Below are positions 1 through 8,469 of a stretch of DNA of 64,000 nucleotides, piece after piece. The notes beneath the pieces are model-generated. The model was given only the letters and a program-made list of their open reading frames with translations, was not told the DNA's origin and searched no databases. The stretch's first letter is position 1; every line of letters begins with the position of its first letter. The stretch is from contig NZ_CAAKON010000005.1 of the NCBI RefSeq assembly GCF_901212655.1, forward strand, positions 97,910 to 161,909, written 5' to 3'. Both the position numbers and the translations under genes were made by a program. The stretch is from Olsenella uli. GTDB lineage: Bacteria; Actinomycetota; Coriobacteriia; Coriobacteriales; Atopobiaceae.

Positions 1-801
1 GTCGACTCCCGCCCCACCGACGACGGTCTCGAGGCCATCTTCTACATCCTCTACAACAGCCGCGCCACATTCCTCTCCGGCCTCATCACCACCGTCGAGC
101 TGGCCGTCATCGGCACGCTCGTGGCCTTCTTCCTGGCGCTTCTGCTGGTGTTCTGCCGCATCCAGAAGGTCGACCGCCCCGACAACGATTTCGTCCGCTT
201 CTGGAAGAAGGTTGGCTGCGGGTTTGCCAAGGTCTACTCGATCGTGGTGCGCGGCACGCCGATGATGGTGCAGGCCATGATCATCTACTTTGGCGTGTTT
301 GGCCTGCTCAAGACCACCAACATGTCCACCACGCAGATCAACGGCATCTGGAGCACCTTCCTCGCCGGCCTCGTGACCATCACACTCAACTCCACCGCCT
401 ACATGATGGAGGTGCTGCGCGGCGGCATCGAGTCCGTGGACAAGGGCCAGGCCGAGGCCGCCCGCTCGCTGGGCCTCTCGCAGTGGCAGGCCATGGCCAA
501 GGTCGTGTTTCCGCAGGGCATCAAGTACTCGATTCCCGGCCTCTCCAACGAGCTCGTCATCAACATCAAGGACTCGTCCGTCCTCTCGATCATCGGCACC
601 TTTGACCTGATGTTCGCCACCACCACGGTTGCCGGCATCTACTACAAGCAGTTCCTCACGAGCCTCATAGCCGCGGTGGCCTACCTCATCCTGGTGCTCA
701 TCGCCTCGTGGCTACTGGGCAAGTTTGCCAAGCGCTTTGACGTGCAGAACGATCCGGTGGGAAGCACGTCGACCGGTCACGTTTCCGCCGAGGAGGAGTA
801 G
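1..801 (+). CDS. Amino-acid ABC transporter permease (5' end outside window)
   Basis: Membrane channel subunit of a polar amino-acid (PAAT, His/Gln type) ABC importer. The reading frame is open from base 1, so the start lies upstream; 266 residues are visible. Several hydrophobic segments surround the family signature region [14 protein letters not shown], the EAA loop that docks on the ATPase, and the motif [10 protein letters not shown] is typical of the HisM/GlnP permease domain. The stop is 2 bases before the ATPase start, so both are surely co-translated. The substrate-binding protein is presumably upstream of the window. The exact amino acid carried cannot be told. Confidence 0.9.
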   Translation, partial: VDSRPTDDGLEAIFYILYNSRATFLSGLITTVELAVIGTLVAFFLALLLVFCRIQKVDRPDNDFVRFWKKVGCGFAKVYSIVVRGTPMMVQAMIIYFGVFGLLKTTNMSTTQINGIWSTFLAGLVTITLNSTAYMMEVLRGGIESVDKGQAEAARSLGLSQWQAMAKVVFPQGIKYSIPGLSNELVINIKDSSVLSIIGTFDLMFATTTVAGIYYKQFLTSLIAAVAYLILVLIASWLLGKFAKRFDVQNDPVGSTSTGHVSAEEE

Positions 802-803
802 AG

Positions 804-1583
804 ATGGCACGCAACACGAACGAGCCCTCGACCGCCGCTGAGCCCCTGGTTCGCATCGAGGGCCTGCGCAAGTCCTTCGGCGATCACGAGGTCCTTCGCA
901 ACATCGACTTCGATGTCATGCCCGGGCAGGTCGTCACCATCATCGGCGCCTCGGGCTCCGGCAAGTCCACCCTGCTGCGTTGCATCAACCTGCTGGAGAC
1001 GCCGGACGCGGGCCATGTGTGGTTCCACGGCGAGGACCTGGCGGCCGAGCACGTGGACGTGAACCGTCTGCGCGAGAACATTGGCATGGTATTCCAGGGC
1101 TTCAACCTCTTCGCCAACATGAACGTGCTGGACAACTGCACCCTGGCGCCCGTGACGCTCAAGAAGATGAGCAAGGCGGAGGCCGAGAAGGTTGCCATGA
1201 AGCACCTGGAGAGCGTGGGGCTGGCCAGCTTTGCCAAGTCTGGCGTGACGCAGCTCTCCGGCGGCCAGAAGCAGCGCGTGGCCATTGCCCGCGCCCTCTG
1301 CATGAACCCCGAGATCATGCTGTTCGACGAGCCCACGAGCGCCCTCGACCCCGAGATCGTGGGCGAGGTGCTCGAGGTCATGCGCAAGCTCGCGGCCGAC
1401 GGCATGACGATGGTTGTGGTGACGCACGAGATGGCGTTTGCCAAGGGCGTGAGTGACCGCGTGGTCTTCATGGACCAGGGCGTGGTGCTCGAGCAGGGCT
1501 CGCCCGCCGACATCTTTGGCAACCCCAAGCACGACCGCACCCGCGAGTTCCTCAGCCGCTACCTGGACGACAAGGCGGAGTAA
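804..1583 (+). CDS. Amino-acid ABC transporter ATP-binding protein (GlnQ type)
   Basis: Cytoplasmic ATPase that powers the preceding permease. It has 259 residues, the normal length for GlnQ/HisP. Visible motifs in order: Walker [11 protein letters not shown]-loop (VFQGFNLF), signature [15 protein letters not shown], Walker [14 protein letters not shown]-loop VVTHEM. The start ATG lies 2 bases after the permease stop and an AGGAGG-like sequence overlaps the permease end (GAGGAGTAGAG), indicating translational coupling. A terminator follows about 130 bases downstream, after a repeat cluster. Confidence 0.93.
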   Translation: MARNTNEPSTAAEPLVRIEGLRKSFGDHEVLRNIDFDVMPGQVVTIIGASGSGKSTLLRCINLLETPDAGHVWFHGEDLAAEHVDVNRLRENIGMVFQGFNLFANMNVLDNCTLAPVTLKKMSKAEAEKVAMKHLESVGLASFAKSGVTQLSGGQKQRVAIARALCMNPEIMLFDEPTSALDPEIVGEVLEVMRKLAADGMTMVVVTHEMAFAKGVSDRVVFMDQGVVLEQGSPADIFGNPKHDRTREFLSRYLDDKAE

Positions 1584-1611
1584 CCAAGCCTGGCGACGGG
1601 CAGGCGCGCCG

Positions 1612-1695
1612 TGAGTCACGGCTGCCGGCTCCTTTGACTCATTTTCCTGACAAGCCGCCGGCCCGATGAGTCAAACGAGATGGCAAGTTGACTCA
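1612..1695. repeat. TGACTCA hairpin repeat, copy A
   Basis: Four TGA(C/G)TCA words stand at 1612, 1635, 1667 and 1689, alternating in orientation. The segment 1632-1653 (core TTTGACTCATTTTCC) is identical over 22 bases to 35529-35550. GCCGGC arms on both sides can fold it into a hairpin. Same family as the copies at 22.65-22.80 kb and 35.5-35.6 kb. Confidence 0.75.
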
Positions 1696-1713
1696 TCAGA
1701 ATCGCTAACACGT

Positions 1714-1748
1714 GGGCCCTGTTCCGCCTTGGAACGGGGCCCTTTTCT
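1714..1748 (+). terminator. Rho-independent terminator of the amino-acid ABC operon
   Basis: Arms GGGCCCTGTTCC and GGAACGGGGCCC flank a 5-base loop and are followed by TTTTCTT. It lies 130 bases after the ATPase stop, so copy A of the repeat would be transcribed as part of the 3' untranslated region. Confidence 0.88.
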
Positions 1749-1966
1749 TACCGAAGTTTGTTGCCGGCCTGGGCCGGCCCCACCGACGCCTCGGGCCCGC
1801 CCGTCTTGGCGCTCGCTCCACGCCGTAGCCCCGGCACGCGTACGAACAGCGCACAGAGCGGCACCATGTTGAATGCCACACTCACCTCGGAGATGTCCCC
1901 GTTGGGGATGAGGTTTCCCACCGTCACCACCACATGCATAACCATCCACGCAAGCGTCATGACCAC
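1748..1966 (-). pseudogene. Possible remnant of a membrane protein
   Basis: The only plausible coding trace in the 390-base gap between the terminator and the histidine kinase. The 72-residue frame has a hydrophobic, loop-like composition (for example LIPNGDISEVSV, then FNMVPLCALFVRV) that resembles one or two membrane helices, but no recognisable family and no convincing ribosome site. It could equally be chance. Otherwise nothing is seen in 1749-2135. Confidence 0.2.
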
Positions 1967-2135
1967 ACCCGCGACAGCGCTTCACACCGGGAACCCCGCC
2001 CACCATGCCCGCACGCGCCACAGCGAACGAGCGTCCCGGAAATCGGCGACCGCCCTATGTAGGGATGCTCTCCCCGGAAGCTCGAGCGATTGAGTCCTGC
2101 CGGCACCTCGGACACGCGAGTCACCTGCCACGCGG

Positions 2136-3203
2136 CTAGTCGAAGTAGTGCATCTTGTTTGCGGGGAAGCTGAGGGCCACGGAGAAGCCCTCGCCCTCGC
2201 GAGAATCGGCGCGGACCGAAATGCCCATCTTAGCCGCAAGCCGCGCCACCAGCCACAGGCCCAGCCCCGTCGAGCGCTTGTGGTTACGACCGTTCTCGCC
2301 CGTGAAACCCCGCTCGAAGACGCGCGGCAAATCGGCCGCGCTCACGCCGCAACCATTGTCGGCCACCGTAAGCTCCACACGCTCCTCCGCCAACCCCTCG
2401 TCGACCAGACGGGCCCTGAATGTCACGCGGGAGCCTCCCTCGGCATCCAAGCGCGCATAGCGGGCGCTGTTCTGGAGCACCTGCCCGAGCATGAACCCCA
2501 GCCACTTGTCATCGGTGAAAACCTCGAGGCCAAGCCCCTCGCCAAACTGGGGCATCACATGGGCCCCGATGAGCAGGCTCGCATTTGCCCGCACCGCCGA
2601 GTTCACCACATCTTGCAGCACATGGCCGCGCACAAGGTAATCGCACTCCACGGTTTCGGACCTGGCGTAGAAGAGCGCCTGCTCGACATACCCCTCCACC
2701 CGGGACAGCTCGTCGCCAAGCGCGCGCAGGCGGGTGGAGTCGGCAGCGGCCTCCACCTCGAGGTTCTCGAGCGTGAGGCGCGCAGCGGCAAGTGGGCTCT
2801 TGGCCTCGTGCACCCACGTCTCCACATAGGCGCGGTAGTCGTCCACGTGCCGCCGGTACTCGGCCACCTCCTCGTTGGCCGAACGCGCCACGGAATCGAG
2901 CGCTGCGTAGGCAACGTCTCCCTCCGAAAAGCCGGGCTCCTTGATGAGACTTGGGAGAAGGCGCGGGTTGTCGAGCGACTCCGCGAGGTCTGACAGGCCT
3001 TCCCAAAAGCGCCTGACGCGCAGGAAGTCGAGGACGAGGGCAAGGACCGCAGCCCCCGCCACCAGCACGCATACGAGGATCGTCAGGTCCGCGCTCGTTG
3101 CCGTCACGCTCAGCACCAGGTACAGCAGCAGCTCAAGCGGGACGAGCACGCCCAGGGCCGCCGCCCGCGAGCGCAGGTGTGCCCAGAAGGTAAACCTCGG
3201 CAT
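2136..3203 (-). CDS. Sensor histidine kinase, small two-helix type
   Basis: Membrane histidine kinase of 355 residues. Two hydrophobic helices near residues 15-33 and 38-61 with almost no extracellular loop between them, as in the intramembrane-sensing BceS/NisK group. The phospho-acceptor is His132 in WVHEAKSPLAAARL; then an N box (QNSARYA), DNGCGV and TGLGLWL of the ATPase domain. It starts 3 bases after the response-regulator stop, so the pair is an operon. BceS-type kinases usually sit next to a BceAB-type ABC exporter; none is visible here. The input signal (often cell-wall peptide antibiotics) is therefore only inference. Confidence 0.88.
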   Translation of the reverse strand: MPRFTFWAHLRSRAAALGVLVPLELLLYLVLSVTATSADLTILVCVLVAGAAVLALVLDFLRVRRFWEGLSDLAESLDNPRLLPSLIKEPGFSEGDVAYAALDSVARSANEEVAEYRRHVDDYRAYVETWVHEAKSPLAAARLTLENLEVEAAADSTRLRALGDELSRVEGYVEQALFYARSETVECDYLVRGHVLQDVVNSAVRANASLLIGAHVMPQFGEGLGLEVFTDDKWLGFMLGQVLQNSARYARLDAEGGSRVTFRARLVDEGLAEERVELTVADNGCGVSAADLPRVFERGFTGENGRNHKRSTGLGLWLVARLAAKMGISVRADSREGEGFSVALSFPANKMHYFD

Positions 3204-3206
3204 GGC

Positions 3207-3878
3207 CTACACCGAATAGCCCTGGCCACGGTGGGTGGTCAAGTAGCCGTGCACGCCAATCTTTGCGAGTGCGGCGCGCAGACGGTTGACGTTCACGGTC
3301 AGGGTGTTGTCATCCACGAAGGCGTCGGACGCCCACAGCTCGCGCATGAGGTCCTCGCGACTCACGATCGTGCCGGCCCGCCTGACAAGCAGCGCTAGGA
3401 TGCGCAACTCGTTCTTGGTGAGCTCGACGGACTGCTCACCCGCCGTGGCAAGGGAACGCGCCAGATCCACGGTCACGCCATTGTGCGCGAGCATGGAGGC
3501 GCCGTCGCCGGCAGCAGCACCCGCACGCCTGAGCAGCGCCGCCATGTGCGCGAGCAGCACCTGCGAGCTATAGGGCTTGGCCACGAAGTCATCCGCCCCC
3601 AGCGTCATGGCCACTACCTCGTCGGCCTCGGTGGTACGGCTCGTGAGGACGATGATGGGCACCTGCGAGACCGCGCGGATCTCGCGACACACGAGCTGGC
3701 CATCCGTGCCGGGCAGCGTGAGGTCAAGAAGCACAAGGTCGGGAGCGGCCGCAAGGGCGAGCTCGGCCACGCGCGGGAAGTCCTCACACGCCGCCACCTC
3801 GTAGCCGTTGCGCGAGAGCAGCGCCGTCAGCTCGCGACGGATGCCCTCGTCGTCCTCGATCACATAGATGCGCGGCAT
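3207..3878 (-). CDS. Response regulator, OmpR/PhoB family
   Basis: DNA-binding regulator of 223 residues partnered with the adjacent kinase. Receiver domain with acidic pocket (IEDDEG) and phospho-acceptor Asp52 in LVLLDLTLPGTDG, followed by a C-terminal winged helix (LTKNELRIL, then VNRLRAAL). The start at 3878 is chosen because MPRIYVIEDD is the normal N terminus and an AAGGGGGG ribosome site precedes it; the longer frame to 3932 adds 18 residues that fit no receiver domain. Last gene upstream in the operon, so the promoter is probably in 3879-4150. Confidence 0.92.
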   Translation of the reverse strand: MPRIYVIEDDEGIRRELTALLSRNGYEVAACEDFPRVAELALAAAPDLVLLDLTLPGTDGQLVCREIRAVSQVPIIVLTSRTTEADEVVAMTLGADDFVAKPYSSQVLLAHMAALLRRAGAAAGDGASMLAHNGVTVDLARSLATAGEQSVELTKNELRILALLVRRAGTIVSREDLMRELWASDAFVDDNTLTVNVNRLRAALAKIGVHGYLTTHRGQGYSV

Positions 3879-4183
3879 AGCCCCCCTTCGGCCGTGGCTA
3901 CCGTCAGCGGTATGAACACACCTTAGCAGCATGGGCAGCGAGGAGGGCGCATCCTAAATTTCTCACGGTCGTCGAGGGAGCGTTCTTAGACAACCTCGGG
4001 AAGGTCGCGTTGATCGGACCGGAATCGACGGCCTCGAAGGGGGACGCACACCACTTTTCGCCGCACGGCTCAGCCTGGGATATCTCGGGAGGTCTCCCGG
4101 GCTCGTCACGGGCCTCAAAACGACATCGGGAGTCCTAAACGACGAACATTTTGGCCACTATCCAAAACGCCACGACCTCCACC
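3879..4183. other. Intergenic region between regulator promoter and HAD gene end
   Basis: No open frame of substance. A short inverted repeat CGGGAG/CTCCCG is seen near 4090-4104 without a T-run. The region should hold the two-component promoter, but no convincing -35/-10 pair was found. Confidence 0.4.
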
Positions 4184-4927
4184 CTAAAGGCCAAGCAACT
4201 TCGCGAGCGCGCCAAGGGAGGAAAGACGGGCATCGGCAAGTGTCTGATCAAGCTCAACGCCCTTAGGCAAGGGGACGGCACACGTAAAGGCACCGGATCG
4301 GTGGGCTGCGAGAATGCCCGTAGGCGAGTCCTCGACCACCACAGCCTCAGCCGGCTTCACACCAAGCTCCCTCATTACCTCAAGGTATACGTCAGGCGCC
4401 GGCTTGGTGGCGGGACACTGCTCCCCGCTCAGCACCGCATCGAATTGACCAAGAAGCCGAGTCGCGCGCAGAAAGCCCTCGATCGCCCAAGCGGGCGACG
4501 AACTCGCAAGACCCACGCGCAAGCCCGCCGCACGCAGTGTCCTCAGCACGGCCAGAGCCTCAGAGTCGAGCAGCTGGGCATAGGGGATCGGCTCGTCATG
4601 CCAGCGCCTCCGGAACCCTTGATAGAGACGCTCCCGCCTCTCCGGGTCACACGGTTCGACCCAACTCCACGTCGCCTCGTTGTTCGAGCCGTAAAGACAC
4701 GGCATCTCCGAGCAATCGATCCCGCATTCACCTAGGTAGACGCGCAGGCGACGCTCGTGCTCTGGCTCAGTGTTGACAAGCACGCCATCCTTGTCGAACA
4801 CGACGCACCGGACCACCTCGGGTAGAGCGCGCGTCTTCGCCGCGCCTCGTCCCTCGCTTGCAACGGCTTCAGCCGAGTCCGCACCACCACCACCCGAAGC
4901 CACCCTCTCGGCGTCTGTCACCTCCAC
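4184..4927 (-). CDS. HAD-superfamily hydrolase, sugar-phosphatase-like
   Basis: Cytoplasmic phosphatase-like protein, 247 residues from a GTG start at 4927. Motif I VFDKDGVLVNTEPEHE (nucleophile and acid Asp), motif II around GLASSS, motif III/IV in KPAPDVYLEVM and VVEDSPTGILAA, which is the subfamily IA pattern of beta-phosphoglucomutases and 2-deoxyglucose-6-phosphatases. The GTG is preferred because GAGG stands 7 bases upstream and it follows the desulfidase stop by 4 bases; longer frames would run inside that gene. Last gene of the cysteine/PTS block. The first 35 residues are low-complexity and may not all be translated. The substrate is unknown; a sugar phosphate would fit the PTS upstream. 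Confidence 0.82.
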   Translation of the reverse strand: MEVTDAERVASGGGGADSAEAVASEGRGAAKTRALPEVVRCVVFDKDGVLVNTEPEHERRLRVYLGECGIDCSEMPCLYGSNNEATWSWVEPCDPERRERLYQGFRRRWHDEPIPYAQLLDSEALAVLRTLRAAGLRVGLASSSPAWAIEGFLRATRLLGQFDAVLSGEQCPATKPAPDVYLEVMRELGVKPAEAVVVEDSPTGILAAHRSGAFTCAVPLPKGVELDQTLADARLSSLGALAKLLGL

Positions 4928-4931
4928 GCCA

Positions 4932-6212
4932 CTACCTCGTCTCGAGCTGCTTGGCGAGCATGATGGAGAGGATGGCCTCGTCGGTCTGCGTGAAACCGCG
5001 CATAAGGTCGCCCATGCTGCGGATGGTCTCCTCGGCGTCATCGTAGATGATGCCGTCCATGCTCGTAGGCGCAATGTCGGCCAAGGCGAGCGTGGAGCAC
5101 GTAACCGCCGCATTCGTGCCTGCAGCGATCTTGAGCGCGCAGGTTGACTTGGCTCCATCACAGATCATGCCCTGCAGCATGGCCACCATATTGTTGATGG
5201 CACACTTGAGCTCGCGCAGGCCGCCACCCTGCAGGTAGGTAATACCGCAGCACGAGCCCGTGCCGCCAGCAATACCCGAGCCGCACAGCGGTGACAGACG
5301 CCCCATGTACTCCTTCATGTGAATGACAATGAGATCGGAGATGACAAGCGCACGAGCCAGGTCCTCGTCGGACGAGCCGAGCATACGCGCCAATTCAACA
5401 ATAGGCATAGAGCTCGCAATGCCCTGGTTTCCGCTGCCAGCGCACGTCATGACCGAAAGCGGACAGCCGCCCATGCGCGCATCGCTTGCCGCCGCGGTAA
5501 CGCTCATGAGACGAATGGCGGCCTGGTTGAGCAGCGCCGCACGCCCGCTAGCGCCGGCACCGATTCGCTTGCCGACCTCCAGGCCATAGTCGCCACGAAG
5601 TCCCTCTTCGGAAACTTTGGTGTTGAGCGGCGCGCTGCCAAGCACGAACTTGATGTCTTCAAACTTGGCCGTGGTCGCAAATTCCCAGATGTTGTCCACC
5701 GTCAGGCCAGTGCCCTCACCCGAGGAACCCTCCTCCACGGAGAGGGGCTCGTCGAGCAGCACCTCACCGTTCTTCTCAACGCGCACGACGTTGGTATGAT
5801 CGCGCACGATGATGGCACGCGCAGTATCAGCGCCATCGGAAAGGATGGCCTCGATGTAGAGCGCCTCGGGCGTGGTCTTCTGTTCGACGTGCACGGCATG
5901 GGCCGCCACGAGGTCCTTGGCATCGTCGAGCTGCGAGGGCGTAAAGCCCTGGAGTACCTCGAGCTTCTTTGCAGACTGGCGGACGACCGCACCAAGCGCC
6001 GCGGCAATCTCGATACCGACCATGCCTGTGCCGGGAATGCCCACTCCGAGCGCGTTCTTGATAATGTTGGCGCTCAGCTTGAGGCGGATCTCGGTGGCCT
6101 CGCCACCAAGCTGCTCGGATGCGATGGACGTGGCGTAAGCGACGGCGACGGGCTCGGTGCAGCCCTCGGCCGGCATGACCTCCTTGCGCAGGAGTGCGAT
6201 GAAGTCGACCAT
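4932..6212 (-). CDS. cyuA: L-cysteine desulfidase family protein (CyuA/UPF0597)
   Basis: Predicted iron-sulfur enzyme that splits L-cysteine into pyruvate, ammonia and sulfide (related to serine dehydratase alpha subunits). 426 residues, the usual length. The N-terminal motif EGCTEPVAVAYA carries the proposed catalytic cysteine; further cysteines that can bind a [4Fe-4S] cluster are in MTCAGSGNQG, GGTGSCCGITYL and GMICDGAKSTCALK. AGGAAAGAGG stands just before the ATG. It lies between the dipeptidase and the HAD gene, which supports a role in cysteine breakdown. A serine dehydratase role is the main alternative. Confidence 0.85.
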   Translation of the reverse strand: MVDFIALLRKEVMPAEGCTEPVAVAYATSIASEQLGGEATEIRLKLSANIIKNALGVGIPGTGMVGIEIAAALGAVVRQSAKKLEVLQGFTPSQLDDAKDLVAAHAVHVEQKTTPEALYIEAILSDGADTARAIIVRDHTNVVRVEKNGEVLLDEPLSVEEGSSGEGTGLTVDNIWEFATTAKFEDIKFVLGSAPLNTKVSEEGLRGDYGLEVGKRIGAGASGRAALLNQAAIRLMSVTAAASDARMGGCPLSVMTCAGSGNQGIASSMPIVELARMLGSSDEDLARALVISDLIVIHMKEYMGRLSPLCGSGIAGGTGSCCGITYLQGGGLRELKCAINNMVAMLQGMICDGAKSTCALKIAAGTNAAVTCSTLALADIAPTSMDGIIYDDAEETIRSMGDLMRGFTQTDEAILSIMLAKQLETR

Positions 6213-6329
6213 CCTCTTTCCTTTCGAGTGCGATGGTTTGGGCCTGTGACGCGCCCCCAGCCCCCGCTGCGCGAGAGCCGGGGCAAACGAGCACGCTCAG
6301 GAGCGGGTCGGGACGAAGGCCGGACGGCG

Positions 6330-7766
6330 CTATCGCATACCCTCGGCAAGTTCGACGAGGTTACGAAGCGCAACTCGATAGACCTCGGTTGCCATGGAAG
6401 TGTTCTCAAGTGAGACGTGCTCATCGATGCCGTGAGCACCACTGTGGGTTCCGGGCAGTTTGGGGCCGAAGGCGCAAAGCGCGCCCAGGTAGCTCGCATA
6501 GGTGCCACCAGCCATGACCTCAGGCTCGGCGTCATCCCCGGTAACCCTGCGATACGCCGCAAGCAGCGCACACAGGCACGGGTCGTCCTCGGGAACGAGG
6601 TGCAGTGGCTTTGCGCGAACCACCTCGACCTCCCAGGGCTCGCCGAGCGCAGTCGCAACGCGCGTCACGACTTCGTCGGCGGAGATGCCCGAACCAAACC
6701 GCACGTCAAGCTCGGCGACAACAAATCCCCCTCCTAGCGAGAGCCGCCCCAGGTTCATGGAGGTATGTCCGAACGTCTCGTCCGGCACGTCTATGCCGAG
6801 GGCCTCGCCCGCAAGATCGCCGCACAGCAGGTCGTTCAGACGCCCAAGGCTGAGCGGCACGCACGCTGCACCCTCGTCTTCGCACAGCACGTCGACACCC
6901 GAGGCGACAAGGTGTCCCACGAGGCGACAGGCAGCATTGACGCCACGATCGGGCGTACTACCGTGGGCCGCGCAGCCATTCGCCACAACCCTCACGCCCT
7001 CATCAAGAACCATTGTCTCAAGGCCCTCGGGCAGATCAGCCAGCAGCGCCTCAAGCACCTCGGGGCGCACATGCGAGGCATCGACGGTAGCCTCCGCACG
7101 ATCAGGGACCACGTTCACCATGGTGCCCGCATCAATGACAACACCGCATTCCGCAGACAAGGAGCGACTCAACCGAAGATGCAGGCGCGCCTTCTCGCCC
7201 CGGATGCCAGGAAACATCGCGTCGGGGACAAAGCCCAGAGCGGGCTGCTCTTCTCCTGCGTCGACATAGCCGCGCATGTCCGACATACCGGTTTCCTCGT
7301 CGGTGCCGAAGATGATGCGCAGGCGGCAGGGCAGCTCTCGTCCGGCCTCGCGCCATTCGGCCGCAAGCTCGCCTATAAGCTCGACCATGGTCGCGGCGCC
7401 GATCTTGTCGTCCATGCAGCCACGGCCATACAGCACGCCGCCGTCGATCTTTGCGGCGTAGGGGTCGTGCGTCCACACACCAGTTGCCGGGATCACATCG
7501 AGATGCACGGGGAAGGCCGCAAGCGGGCCGTGGTCGCCCACCTCTGCCCAAGCGATCTTGTCATCGACGCGACGGATCTTGAAGCCTCGCGCTGCACACT
7601 CCTCGAGCACAAAGGTGAGGGCGAGGGCACACCCCTCGCCGTAGGGCGTACCGGGCGCAGGCTCTCCATGCTCGGTCTTGATGCGAACGAGTCGACACAG
7701 CAGGTCAAGCACACGAAGGTCGCGCGCCTCGCGCGCCCGGGCGTCCCGGCAAGGGGTCTCTGCCAT
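6330..7766 (-). CDS. M20 family dipeptidase, Sapep/PepV type
   Basis: Cytoplasmic metallopeptidase, 478 residues, that removes an N-terminal amino acid from dipeptides. Metal ligands are recognisable: His in FPVHLDVIP, Asp in CMDDKIGAATM, Glu pair in FGTDEETGMSD, later ETFGHTSMN and GTHSGAHGIDEH. A large lid domain insert is present, as in PepV. It starts 2 bases before the end of the hydrolase gene at 7769, so they are coupled. In this context it may release cysteine or glycine from cysteinyl dipeptides, but the sequence does not fix specificity. Confidence 0.88.
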   Translation of the reverse strand: MAETPCRDARAREARDLRVLDLLCRLVRIKTEHGEPAPGTPYGEGCALALTFVLEECAARGFKIRRVDDKIAWAEVGDHGPLAAFPVHLDVIPATGVWTHDPYAAKIDGGVLYGRGCMDDKIGAATMVELIGELAAEWREAGRELPCRLRIIFGTDEETGMSDMRGYVDAGEEQPALGFVPDAMFPGIRGEKARLHLRLSRSLSAECGVVIDAGTMVNVVPDRAEATVDASHVRPEVLEALLADLPEGLETMVLDEGVRVVANGCAAHGSTPDRGVNAACRLVGHLVASGVDVLCEDEGAACVPLSLGRLNDLLCGDLAGEALGIDVPDETFGHTSMNLGRLSLGGGFVVAELDVRFGSGISADEVVTRVATALGEPWEVEVVRAKPLHLVPEDDPCLCALLAAYRRVTGDDAEPEVMAGGTYASYLGALCAFGPKLPGTHSGAHGIDEHVSLENTSMATEVYRVALRNLVELAEGMR

Positions 7767-7768
7767 GA

Positions 7769-8341
7769 CTACTCAGCCTCACCCTCGGAGGCAAGACGCT
7801 TGGAGCGGCCGGCGTTGACGCGGGCGGCCTCGATGCCAGAGGTTTCGCTCTCACTCTCTGCCTTGCGGGTGAACACGAGCTCACAGTGATCGTCGCCTTG
7901 GCCGATCTGATACGGAAACTCGAGGTCAACACCAGCGCAGTCGGCACGCGCGTGATCGCTATAGCAGGCGAGGCGGCAAAGCTCGGAAACCTCCTCGGCA
8001 GGAAGCCCCATGGACTTCCACGTGTGGGCCAGCGGACAGAAGTGGAACTTCAGCACGCCGCGCTCGTCCGTCTCCTCCGCAAGCTCCATCTCAAACACGT
8101 CCTGGCCGTTGCTGCTGTAGAGCATGCGTGCCATCTTGCCCGGATTGCCCTTACACACGCCGTACTTGCGCCCACGCTCAAGACCGAAGGCATAGATGGT
8201 GCGCTCGCAGAACTCGTCCGGATCGATGCCGTGCTTCTTGGCCTCGTTCAGCATCAGGTGGAACCACTGGGCACGGGTACCGTTGGCACCGCGGACGTCG
8301 TTGAGGAACTCCTCGCGAGTGAAGGTCTGCTTATCGGACAT
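7769..8341 (-). CDS. L-2-amino-thiazoline-4-carboxylic acid hydrolase family protein
   Basis: 190 residues starting at the ATG with AGGAGAG upstream; the longer frame to 8548 would run into the PTS gene and a hairpin. The pattern of a cysteine- and acid-rich core (FCPLAHTWKSMGLPAEE, then CRLACYSDHARADCAG, then GQGDDHCELVF) matches the family of bacterial ATC hydrolases (PF14196), whose founding member opens 2-amino-thiazoline-4-carboxylate on the route to L-cysteine. The family also has many members of unknown substrate. Its place between a PTS and cysteine-processing genes fits handling of a cyclic cysteine derivative. Confidence 0.78.
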   Translation of the reverse strand: MSDKQTFTREEFLNDVRGANGTRAQWFHLMLNEAKKHGIDPDEFCERTIYAFGLERGRKYGVCKGNPGKMARMLYSSNGQDVFEMELAEETDERGVLKFHFCPLAHTWKSMGLPAEEVSELCRLACYSDHARADCAGVDLEFPYQIGQGDDHCELVFTRKAESESETSGIEAARVNAGRSKRLASEGEAE

Positions 8342-8424
8342 AGACTCTCCTAGATAGTCGAGAACAAACTTGGGAAGGCATCCGAGAGCGCGCGCAATAC
8401 GACGTTCCCGGGTTCTGGTAGGGG

Positions 8425-8458
8425 GGGGTGGAGCCTGATCCCCGCCAGGCTCCACCCC
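8425..8458 (-). other. Strong intercistronic hairpin after the PTS genes
   Basis: Perfect 13-bp arms GGGGTGGAGCCTG and CAGGCTCCACCCC with an 8-base loop, between the PTS membrane gene and the hydrolase gene. There is no T-run on either strand, so a processing or mRNA-stabilising element is more likely than a full terminator. Confidence 0.7.
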
Positions 8459-8469
8459 AATAACACGCG

